A stretch of DNA of 64,000 nt from Burkholderiales bacterium (lineage in GTDB: Bacteria > Pseudomonadota > Gammaproteobacteria > Burkholderiales > Casimicrobiaceae): contig JANXNI010000095.1 of NCBI GenBank assembly GCA_025354165.1, positions 1-64,000 of the forward strand, given 5' to 3'. Below are positions 41,065-49,212 of this stretch, piece by piece. Every line of letters begins with the position of its first letter. Positions within the stretch are counted from its first letter, which is position 1. Below the pieces are notes generated by a model. The model saw only the letters and a program-made list of their open reading frames with translations. It searched no databases and was not told the origin of the DNA. A program made the position numbers and the translations under genes.

Positions 41065-41590
41065 GGTTTTCCAATTGGAAGATTCGGACGTAGATCCGAA
41101 AATGTCTATCGCATATTTCTCATTTACCATCAGCTACTTGACGAAAGGAAGAGGGAGGTGGTGCTTTACATGCCGGTAGTTGCCCGACGATGCGGGCGAC
41201 GATAGCTCGCCACGGCGGGGTAATTTGATGCTGCGCCGCAGAGGACATCATGTGCCCCAGAATTGCATGTCCATCGATGAAACTTAACACGACCGAATCG
41301 CTGGCGACAGCCATTGCAGCAATCAGCGGATGTGTCTGCCCAGCCTGGCAGTCTGTCTACCGAGGAGTTGAGTAATAGCAGGCAGCGGTTGTTGCTTCGT
41401 ATCGTGATTTCGGGTGCGACGCCCTCGTACCAAGTTGGAGATGTCGAGCAATGCACGAAACTCGACAACTTCTTGCTCCAGACGGATTTACTGCAACGGT
41501 CTGCGTCTCACTGGAACGCGTCTTTGAAAATGCGAGGGAGACCGCGGTACTGGCACACGTGGCTTCGCGACCAACTGCACCTTCCTGAAA

Positions 41591-42850
41591 TTACGCAGCA
41601 GTCGCGAATCGTTCACGTTGGCTGGTGTGAACCAATGGAAGATCTAGCGTCTGAAACGACGCGACCAGCGCTGTCACTAGATCGTCAATCATCGTGTCCG
41701 TGTGCAGCGGGCCTGGCGTAATGCGCAACCGCTCGGTGCCAATCGGCACTGTGGGATAGTTGATCGGTTGCAGGTAAATTCCGTGGCGCGTGAGTAGGTG
41801 ATCGGAGAGACGTTTGGCTTGTACAGCGTCGCCAATCAGCACTGGGACGATGTGGCTCATGCTTGGCATGACAGGAATGCCCGCTGAAATCAACAAACGC
41901 TTGACGCGCACTACGCGATCGCGTTGTGCCACCCGTTCAACTTGCGAATTCATTAAGTGCGAAACGCTTGCAATTGCGCCCGCCGCTAGGACAGGTGCGA
42001 GCGAAGTGGAGAAGATAAATGCAGCACCAAAACTGCGGATGCAATCCACCGCCTCTGCTCGCCCTGCGACGTAGCCGCCCTGAACGCCGTAAGCCTTGCC
42101 GAGAGTACCTTGAATCACGTCAATCTGATCGGCAAAGCCCAACTCCTCGGCGACGCCACCGCCCTTCGCTCCATACATACCGACGGCGTGAACTTCGTCG
42201 ATGTAGGTCATAGCGCTATAGCGCTTTGACAGCTCAACAATCTTCCCTATAGGTGATATGTTGCCGCTCATCGAATAGACGCTCTCAAATGCGATCAGCT
42301 TCGGCTGACCCGCTGGAATTGCTGCTAGCTTCTTCTCAAGATCGATAACACAATTATGTTTGAAAACAAGCTTATCGGCGCCTGAGCGCCGGATGCCTTC
42401 AATCATAGAGTTGTGGTTGTCACCGTCGGACAGTATGACGGTATTTGGCAGTATCGATCCGAGCACGGAAAGGCAGGCCAGATTGGCGGTATAACCCGAC
42501 GCAAATGTCAGCGCAGACTCTTTGCCGTGCAGCTCAGCCAGCAGGCGTTCCAGTTCGATATGACGAGTATTGGTGCCGCCGATATTTCGTGTGCCCCCGG
42601 CACCTGTTGCGCCTTCATCGATGGCGGCGCGCATGCCGCGCCGCACGCTCACATGATGACCCATGCCCAGATAATCGTTGGAGCACCAGACGACGACCTG
42701 ACGGCTGCCGCTTTCGGAATGCCAGCGCACGCGAGGAAACTCGCCGGCTGGCCGCACGAGCTCTGTAAAGACACGGTAACGACCCTCGCGTTTCAGTGCC
42801 GCTAAGCGTTCGCCGAATTGCCCGTTATAGTCCAAAGTCTGTGGCATCAT
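41591..42850 (-). CDS. hemA: 5-aminolevulinate synthase (C4 pathway)
   Basis: VVWCSNDYLGMGHHVSVRRGMRAAIDEGATGAGGTRNIGGTNTRHIELE, YIDEVHAVGMYGAKGGGVAEELG, GTLGKAYGVQGGYVAG, PINYPTVPIGTERLRITPGPLH. Confidence 0.97.
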   Translation of the reverse strand: MMPQTLDYNGQFGERLAALKREGRYRVFTELVRPAGEFPRVRWHSESGSRQVVVWCSNDYLGMGHHVSVRRGMRAAIDEGATGAGGTRNIGGTNTRHIELERLLAELHGKESALTFASGYTANLACLSVLGSILPNTVILSDGDNHNSMIEGIRRSGADKLVFKHNCVIDLEKKLAAIPAGQPKLIAFESVYSMSGNISPIGKIVELSKRYSAMTYIDEVHAVGMYGAKGGGVAEELGFADQIDVIQGTLGKAYGVQGGYVAGRAEAVDCIRSFGAAFIFSTSLAPVLAAGAIASVSHLMNSQVERVAQRDRVVRVKRLLISAGIPVMPSMSHIVPVLIGDAVQAKRLSDHLLTRHGIYLQPINYPTVPIGTERLRITPGPLHTDTMIDDLVTALVASFQTLDLPLVHTSQRERFATAA

Positions 42851-42913
42851 AGTCCCCTAAGCTTTGCTGAGATGCCGTCACACCCGATTGGGCAGTAGCA
42901 GCGCCTGCTCAGG

Positions 42914-42953
42914 ATTGTACGTAGCCGTAACTGACTGTCAAGTAATGTTTACA
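42914..42953 (-). promoter_or_regulatory. predicted sigma70 promoter of hemA with overlapping PpsR/CrtJ-type operator
   Basis: Minus strand: TGTAAACATTACTTGACA (TGT-N12-ACA, 42936-42953) whose right half is part of TTGACA (-35), 16-bp spacer, TACAAT (-10, 42914-42919); hemA ATG at 42850. Confidence 0.7.
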
Positions 42954-43573
42954 CTAAATGTGTACACCCTATTTGTCACTTCTGACAGTTGGTTTGTTAC
43001 GGAATCGAATTTGGTTGCCGACGTGTTGAGCGACAGCAATTGCATACGAGATTGCATGGCCTCAAAGTTTCTACTCCAACTACGTGTTGAGGTCATACGA
43101 AGCCCAACAGACGACGCATATGTCGAGTCCACGCTCCTTGTAGGCCTCCCAACAAACCGAAGCTGTTCGCGTAACGCCTGACGAGAGTACCGGAGCGATC
43201 GCGCTCATTGTGCAAACATTTCCCTGCACGCGTTTGCCTAAAGTGCGGGCTCGCCAACAACATCGATCGGTTGAGTTCGAAAGTTTGTGCTATCGCCCGC
43301 GCTTAGATCGGGAGATAGCATCAGTTCGGCAGAAGTCGCCTGCCTTCGATGCTATTTTCGATGTGCTAAATCATCTAAAGTGTCGCTGGAATGCCCTTTT
43401 CGACGATGCCAGCTCAGTGTCAAGTCACATCGCTGGTCACGGCATGCGCTACATATGTGCTGAGTCTTGATAAATATTCAGCGCTCGATTTGCCGACCGA
43501 AATGAAGCAGAGCACACGAGGCACGCGTCGCACAGTAGATATGCTCGAAGATATTTGTAGATTTGAGAACGAA

Positions 43574-44206
43574 ATGTCAATCCCCGTAACCGAGCGACTT
43601 CGCGATTCCACTCGTGCGATGCATACCGAGGTCGAGCGAGCGGGCGTGATGCGGTTGTTGCTGCACGGGCAACTGGGGCAGGTAGGCTACTGTCGGTTGC
43701 TGCGCAATTTACACGCGATTTATGTCGCGCTAGAGGCGGGTCTGTCGCAAAACGCGAGCAAGACGGTGTTGGCTGCGTTGCGCTGTGAGCCGTTGTTTCG
43801 CAGCGATGCATTAGGTGACGATCTGAATTTTCTGCACGGTGCAGACTGGGCGGAAGCGATACCGCTGACGGTAGCGGCGATGCAGTACGCAGACCATCTA
43901 AACGCCCTTGCAACGCGGAAGCCGTTAATGCTGGGCGCGCACGCCTACGTTCGCTATTTGGGCGATCTGAGCGGCGGACAAATGCTTGCACGTATAGTTG
44001 CCAAAAGTCTTGCCCTGGAGGCTGATCAAGGCGTGAATTTTTACGATTTTGGCGGGGCCGAAAACGTGGCGAAACACGCGCGGGCATTTCGCGCCGGGCT
44101 GGACATATTGGCCGATGACGAAACGAACGCGCAGGCTTTAGTCGAAGAAGCGGGTGATGCTTTTTCGCGGCACCGAATGCTGTTCGAAGAACTCGTCTAC
44201 ATCTGA
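43574..44206 (+). CDS. bphO: heme oxygenase (biliverdin-producing), BphO/HmuO type
   Basis: MSIPVTERLRDSTRAMHTEVERAGVMRLLLHGQLGQVGYCRLLRNLHAIYVALE..., AHAYVRYLGDLSGGQMLARIVAKSL; ORF extends upstream to 43391 but homologous region starts at 43574. Confidence 0.93.
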   Translation: MSIPVTERLRDSTRAMHTEVERAGVMRLLLHGQLGQVGYCRLLRNLHAIYVALEAGLSQNASKTVLAALRCEPLFRSDALGDDLNFLHGADWAEAIPLTVAAMQYADHLNALATRKPLMLGAHAYVRYLGDLSGGQMLARIVAKSLALEADQGVNFYDFGGAENVAKHARAFRAGLDILADDETNAQALVEEAGDAFSRHRMLFEELVYI

Positions 44207-44214
44207 CACCCGGA

Positions 44215-46410
44215 CTACTCGGCCGCGATTCCCGTGAACGTCCGAATCTGCTCATAAAGCGATGCGGCGCGATGCGTCGAAGTCTCAAGCTCTTCCAAGA
44301 ACGTCGCCGCCAGCGCACCAATGGGGCCGTCGGCGATGTCCATTGCAGCGAGGCTCGCATTGGTCAGGATTGCGGCCATCACTTCATCCGCGCCTCGGCC
44401 CGTGCCGTCGACGGCTTGCGTCAAACCATGACCCTGCGCCGCCCGCTGCATTGATTCTTCGAGGTGCCGTCGCGCCGCCGCAGCACGCTTGCTATCGCGC
44501 AGATCAAATAGCGTGACTATGAAGCCGAGCAACGTGCCATCGCGTCCCGGAACCGTCTCGGCACGCACCGCCACCGGCAACCCGGGATCACCTTCGCGCA
44601 ACAACGCCATTTCGCCGCGCCACGGTGGCTGTCCCGCCTTGAGCGTGTTCATGGCCCGCCGCATTGAAACCGGTTCGGTGAAGAGCAGCGCGATTTCTTG
44701 CAAGCTGCCAACCTCGATATCGATGCGCCCAGTGAGCGCAGCAAAGGCCTGATTACAAAACAACAGCCGCCCACCCGCATCGGCAATTACGACAGGCTCA
44801 CCCGAACGCTGCACGGCTGCCCGAATGCCCGCGAGCTGATGCTCGGCTATCAATAGCCGCACCGAATGCACCTGCACGATGATGTCCACCAGCGCGAGGC
44901 CAATGGCGCGACCGAGTGCAATCTCGGCGCTCGTCCACGGCAGCGCTGTGCCGCGCACAATCTCTGACCATGCAGCAAATGAGCGGCGCGGCGAGAGTTC
45001 CATCGGGTCGTCGTTCACCATCGGCTTCGACGGATCGCCCGCCCAGGTGACCGACAGCAATTGTTCTTTGCGGAACCACATCAAATAGTCAGAGCCTTCG
45101 CGCGACAGCCGGACCGCCATCACGCCGCTGGCAGTCGGTGTAAGCGAGGCAAGCGCAGGGTTAGCTTTGGCGACGGACGAGCAACTGAACAGCGAATCAA
45201 ACGACTGCGCTTCGATCCACGCCTGCAACTCACGCAGCTCAGGCGTTGAGGGCACTTCGCCCGAGGTGAGGATTTCGCCTTCGGTGAACAGCGCCGCACC
45301 CGTTGCCTCCAGCGGTTGCAACAACGTGCGCGGATTGCGGAACAGCGCGAGCCGCCAATCACCCTCAGTCGACGTCGCTTCGATCAGCCGTTGCTCCACG
45401 CGGCGCACCATCACAGCGACCTGAGCATGCGCATAATTTTCAATCGCAGCGATGCGCGTTGACACCACTTCGGCCAGCAAATCGCAGGCCGCACGAACGG
45501 CAAAGCGCACGTTGCGTGCCGAATAGTGATGTGCCGCAATTAGGCCCCACAACTTGCCTTCGCGCACCAGTGACACCACCAAAGTCGCGGTGACGCCCAT
45601 ATTTTTCAGGTACTGCAAATGCAGCGGCGACATGCTGCGCAGGTACGACATCGACATATCCAGCGGACCGCTGTTATCTGCAAAAAATTCCGGCTGCAAC
45701 AGCGACGGTACGTAATGCACGTCGACCAGCACTCGCACGCGATTGCGCAGGTACAACTCGCGCGCGCGCTGGGGAATATCGGTCGCCGGATAGTGATGGC
45801 CGAGTAGCGATTCAAGTCGCGGATCGCGCGCCTCGGCAACGATTTTTCCGTGACCATCGGCATCAAATTTGTAAACCATCACACGGTCATAGCCGATGAG
45901 ATCGCGAAAGCTTTGTGCTGCCGTGTCGGCAAGCACGCCCATGCTGGCTGCGTTGCTCAGCCGCTGCACCGCATCGGCCACCAGTTGCAGCAAACGCGCC
46001 TGATCATGGTCAACGATGGCACCAGTGTTCGCGACGACGGGTTCCAATTCGACGATCAATCGGCCCGGTTCGATCTGATGGAGCGCGCCTTCCCACTGCA
46101 GGTTCGTGCCGCAAAGCTCCGGGTAGCAGCGGATTGGCAGCGGTTCAGCGCCCATGCTCTGGTTGGACCAGCTAAGGATCCGAGCGGCGAGGTTGCTGGG
46201 GAGCAGGTTCACGGGCGTGCCTACGAGCGCCGCGCTCGATGAATCGAGACCGAGCAGTGCTGATGCGTTCGCCGACGCCTGCAGAACTTTGCCATCAGCC
46301 TGGTCGAGCACCAGCAAAAAACCGTGCGGCTGAATCGAGCCTGCTAGATTAATCAGCTCGCGTTCGCAATTGCTGAGATCGGCTTGGCCGAAGGGCGGGC
46401 TGTAAGTCAC
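44215..46410 (-). CDS. bphP: bacteriophytochrome, PAS-GAF-PHY with C-terminal PAS and helical output, no histidine kinase domain
   Basis: DLSNCERELINLAGSIQPHGFLLVLDQ (chromophore Cys at residue 15), YDRVMVYKFDADGHGKIVAEARDPRLESLLGHHYPATDIPQRARELYLRNRVRVLVDV, SMSPLHLQYLKNMGVTATLVVSLVREGKLWGLIAAHHYS, tongue PRRSFAAWSE; C-terminus lacks H/N/G boxes. Confidence 0.95.
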   Translation of the reverse strand: MTYSPPFGQADLSNCERELINLAGSIQPHGFLLVLDQADGKVLQASANASALLGLDSSSAALVGTPVNLLPSNLAARILSWSNQSMGAEPLPIRCYPELCGTNLQWEGALHQIEPGRLIVELEPVVANTGAIVDHDQARLLQLVADAVQRLSNAASMGVLADTAAQSFRDLIGYDRVMVYKFDADGHGKIVAEARDPRLESLLGHHYPATDIPQRARELYLRNRVRVLVDVHYVPSLLQPEFFADNSGPLDMSMSYLRSMSPLHLQYLKNMGVTATLVVSLVREGKLWGLIAAHHYSARNVRFAVRAACDLLAEVVSTRIAAIENYAHAQVAVMVRRVEQRLIEATSTEGDWRLALFRNPRTLLQPLEATGAALFTEGEILTSGEVPSTPELRELQAWIEAQSFDSLFSCSSVAKANPALASLTPTASGVMAVRLSREGSDYLMWFRKEQLLSVTWAGDPSKPMVNDDPMELSPRRSFAAWSEIVRGTALPWTSAEIALGRAIGLALVDIIVQVHSVRLLIAEHQLAGIRAAVQRSGEPVVIADAGGRLLFCNQAFAALTGRIDIEVGSLQEIALLFTEPVSMRRAMNTLKAGQPPWRGEMALLREGDPGLPVAVRAETVPGRDGTLLGFIVTLFDLRDSKRAAAARRHLEESMQRAAQGHGLTQAVDGTGRGADEVMAAILTNASLAAMDIADGPIGALAATFLEELETSTHRAASLYEQIRTFTGIAAE

Positions 46411-46420
46411 CGGTAGCGGG

Positions 46421-47920
46421 CTAATTCAGTAAAGAGGGTGGTGTGCTGCGGACGTGGCCCAGCATGCCCACCCCAAGATAATGGATACGTTGCCACAGCG
46501 CAACGCCGTCGATACCCAGAATTTCAGCGGCGAGTTGATGTTCGCCGTGTGATTGCGAGAGGGCGAGTTCAATGATGTGGCGCTCGGCAGCGTCGTTAAT
46601 CGCAGCGACGAGATCGGGGAGCGAAGTCTGCCCAATCTGCGCAACCAGATCGGAAACGGCGGACGCGAGTTTACTAGCTGGCTCCGAATCAGGGTGACCG
46701 CTCAGATCGCGTATTGCCCGCTGGTCGATGCGCCGCAGCGTTAGCCCGATGCATTCCTGATCACCTTCCGCTAAAAGCGCCGCCGACACCTCTACATCAA
46801 ATCGCGATGCATTTGTCAATCCAATCGTGGCGGGCCGTTGCTCGGACAGGCCGTTCGACTTCGCTTCGGTGAGGATCGATATGAGCGTGTGCTGCGGGTC
46901 ACCCAATAGCTCGATCAAGCTGCGCCCCACGACCTTGTGCGTCTCGCTTCCGAGGGGAAGCTGGCAGAGCGCAACGAACGCCGGGTTCGCCATCAGCACG
47001 CGTCCGCTGGAGTCGGCAATCGTCACCGCGTCGGGAGTCTGCTCCACAAAATCCGACAATCGCGTCGCCGACGACGGCTCCGACGACACCTTAGTCGCGC
47101 GTGCCCGAACCAGCAGCAACATCTTGTCGCCGGCGCGAAACGGCGTGGCCGAGATGTCAATTACGGTGGCATACAAGGGGTTATCTAAACCACCCTGCGC
47201 AAGTGCATGAACGCGGATTTCGCCGGGTCGCCCGCTGCTGCGCGCCATTACCAGAAGCTCCTCTACGCCGAGACGTTCTGCGCGCAGAATACCTACGGTC
47301 GCGCCTTGCCCGACTAGTGTCACCTGATTGCCGCCAAACAAATCGTTCGCAGCGCGATTGGCTTCAACAATGGCAAGCGTTTCTGCATCGACCACCATCA
47401 CGGCGTCGGTGGCGACCTGAAATAGTTGCTTGTAACGCGATTCAGTTTGGCGCAGCTTCCAATAGTCCTGCTCCAACTCCCGCTGCGCAACAAGAAATTG
47501 CTGCTTGATCGCAGCAACGGTACCCAGATCGCGCCCTACGGCCAGCACCGGGCCATTCGGCCCCAGTTTGATCGCAGAATACGATACCGGAACGTTCTGG
47601 CCATCGGGAGCTGAATGAAAGACTTCGCGGCGACGCGTGACACCAGCGGACTCGGCCTCCGCAAGAAGTTCTCCGATTTTGTCGCGTGTACCGCCGCTCA
47701 CAGTTTCGGCCCACGGACGACCAACCCATTGTGCGGTTGAACCGGGAATAGGATCGGCACCCACCGCCATGTGCCGGATCACACCGTCTGCATCGATGAC
47801 CAGCGCGATGTCGCTTGCAATTGAGACAAAGGTCTGTGCCAATTGCGGCGCAAAGTCTGCCAGACCAGGCAACGTCACGATATCGGTTGGATTGGCAGGC
47901 CGATTAGCGCTATCGCTCAT
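46421..47920 (-). CDS. ppsR: PpsR/CrtJ-family transcriptional repressor of photosynthesis genes (multi-PAS, Fis-type HTH)
   Basis: FAPQLAQTFVSIASDIALVIDADGVIRHMAVG, LGRDLGTVAAIKQQFLVAQRELEQDYWKLRQTESRYKQLFQVATDAVMVVDAETLAIVEANRAA; C-terminal HTH IIELALSQSHGEHQLAAEILGIDGVALWQRIHYLGV. ATG 47920. Confidence 0.9.
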   Translation of the reverse strand: MSDSANRPANPTDIVTLPGLADFAPQLAQTFVSIASDIALVIDADGVIRHMAVGADPIPGSTAQWVGRPWAETVSGGTRDKIGELLAEAESAGVTRRREVFHSAPDGQNVPVSYSAIKLGPNGPVLAVGRDLGTVAAIKQQFLVAQRELEQDYWKLRQTESRYKQLFQVATDAVMVVDAETLAIVEANRAANDLFGGNQVTLVGQGATVGILRAERLGVEELLVMARSSGRPGEIRVHALAQGGLDNPLYATVIDISATPFRAGDKMLLLVRARATKVSSEPSSATRLSDFVEQTPDAVTIADSSGRVLMANPAFVALCQLPLGSETHKVVGRSLIELLGDPQHTLISILTEAKSNGLSEQRPATIGLTNASRFDVEVSAALLAEGDQECIGLTLRRIDQRAIRDLSGHPDSEPASKLASAVSDLVAQIGQTSLPDLVAAINDAAERHIIELALSQSHGEHQLAAEILGIDGVALWQRIHYLGVGMLGHVRSTPPSLLN

Positions 47921-48678
47921 ACAAAACCCCGGCAAATCCGGAAAGCGCGCGTTAATTGCACCATGACTTTTACGCACCGATGTGCAAATTGCATTGTTAA
48001 ACTCACACTGGATTTTAACTCAGTGCATTGCGCTTTGTGCATCGAATGCTAGGAGTTGGCGAGCTGGGCCACGCGTGGCATGTGGCGTTCGCGCAAAATG
48101 TTCTGCCTTCTATTGACGAAGTAAATTCAATGATGCCCCGATTTCACAGCTCGAAAGGAGGTCGGAAGGAGCTGGCTAAAACGGAGCCGATGACTTAATA
48201 GATTCACCGAATCGAGGGGTCTGATGGACAAACAGAACAAAACTAGCTTTCACCACGTCTATCAGGTCGCGACGGCCGGACCAGTGCACTCACAATGCTA
48301 TTGATCACTTCTCTGCGTATTTGCTGTTCGTATCGCCGTGGTATCTCAATTTTGACGGATCCCTCGGAGACATCACTCGCCCGCTACGCGGGGAGCAGGT
48401 CACCGCATGCCATCGTCCTTACCCTCGCAGACGCAACTAGTATTTTTTCCCAAACAGATGAGCTGAGGATGGGCGCGAACGTAAATGTGGTGTTTGCGGT
48501 TGCGGAATTTTCGATTCTCGGAACAGACATGAACGCAATGTATCCGCGTAATATTTGAACTGGGATATCGCGTCGCCCTTAAGTAAAAAAATTGGACAGT
48601 GGAGAGTGTAATCGGCCCCCGGTTGAGGAGCGTAGCGAACGCACGATCCTTGGCACATCCGCGTCACCGTATCGTTTG

Positions 48679-49101
48679 CTACCCAGTTTTCTTCACATAA
48701 GCGCTGCACCAGCCACTAGAGCTTACCTGCTTGCCGGGAAACAGCGGGCATGGGCCTGAGGCGCTTCCTGCCGTGCCCTGAAACAGATTGCAGACGCCGC
48801 ACTTCGTGCCGTCGACGTGTTGCGCGTACTTGGTCTTGTCCACTTTAGTTGCATCGGGCGAATAGCCGAGCGACATGGCGGTGGGATCGTCGGCGGCAAC
48901 CATCGGCAACGGGCCGGCAGCGGGTGCAGGGGCTGCCGACGCGGGCGCTGCGGGCGCGGGCATCGGTGCAGGCGCGGGAGTCGGCGTTGGCGTTGGCACG
49001 GCCTCAACGGCGGCTTTCGGCTTTTCCGAGCATGCGGCGAGCAAACCGACGCCAACAAACGGGATGATTTTTATGAAGCTACGACGGGTTTCGATGGCCA
49101 T
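48679..49101 (-). CDS. high-potential iron-sulfur protein (HiPIP), predicted Tat lipoprotein
   Basis: MAIETRRSFIKIIPFVGVGLLAACSEKPK (twin Arg + LAAC lipobox), Pro/Ala linker, KCGVCNLFQGTAGSASGPCPLFPGKQVSSSGWCSAYVKKTG (four cluster Cys). Confidence 0.93.
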   Translation of the reverse strand: MAIETRRSFIKIIPFVGVGLLAACSEKPKAAVEAVPTPTPTPAPAPMPAPAAPASAAPAPAAGPLPMVAADDPTAMSLGYSPDATKVDKTKYAQHVDGTKCGVCNLFQGTAGSASGPCPLFPGKQVSSSGWCSAYVKKTG

Positions 49102-49212
49102 GTTGGATGCACTCCAGTGTTGATTAAATGGATTAGCGTGATGATTTTTGAAATATTAGTCGGTGGCAATGGTATTGACCATGCGCATGCCAAAGCGGTC
49201 CGCATCAAAGGC

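Noticed and set aside
41120-41468. Two short minus-strand ORFs between the truncated secreted gene and hemA
   Set aside because: MAVASDSVVLSFIDGHAILGHMMSSAAQHQITPPWRAIVARIVGQ... looks protein-like but is short and blocked by a stop upstream; could be a gene remnant, not callable.
42961-42990. Possible second PpsR site (TGTCACTTCTGACA) next to the hemA operator
   Set aside because: Spacing is TGT-N8-ACA, not N12; only the 42936-42953 site fits the consensus.
43449-44360. 303-aa minus-strand ORF opposite bphO and the bphP 3' end
   Set aside because: Arg/Pro/Ser-rich composition typical of antisense frames; heme oxygenase motifs are in the plus strand.
48295-48709. ORFs 48295-48558 (+) and 48437-48709 (-) in the ppsR-HiPIP gap
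   Set aside because: No start-site support, no motifs, mutually overlapping on opposite strands.
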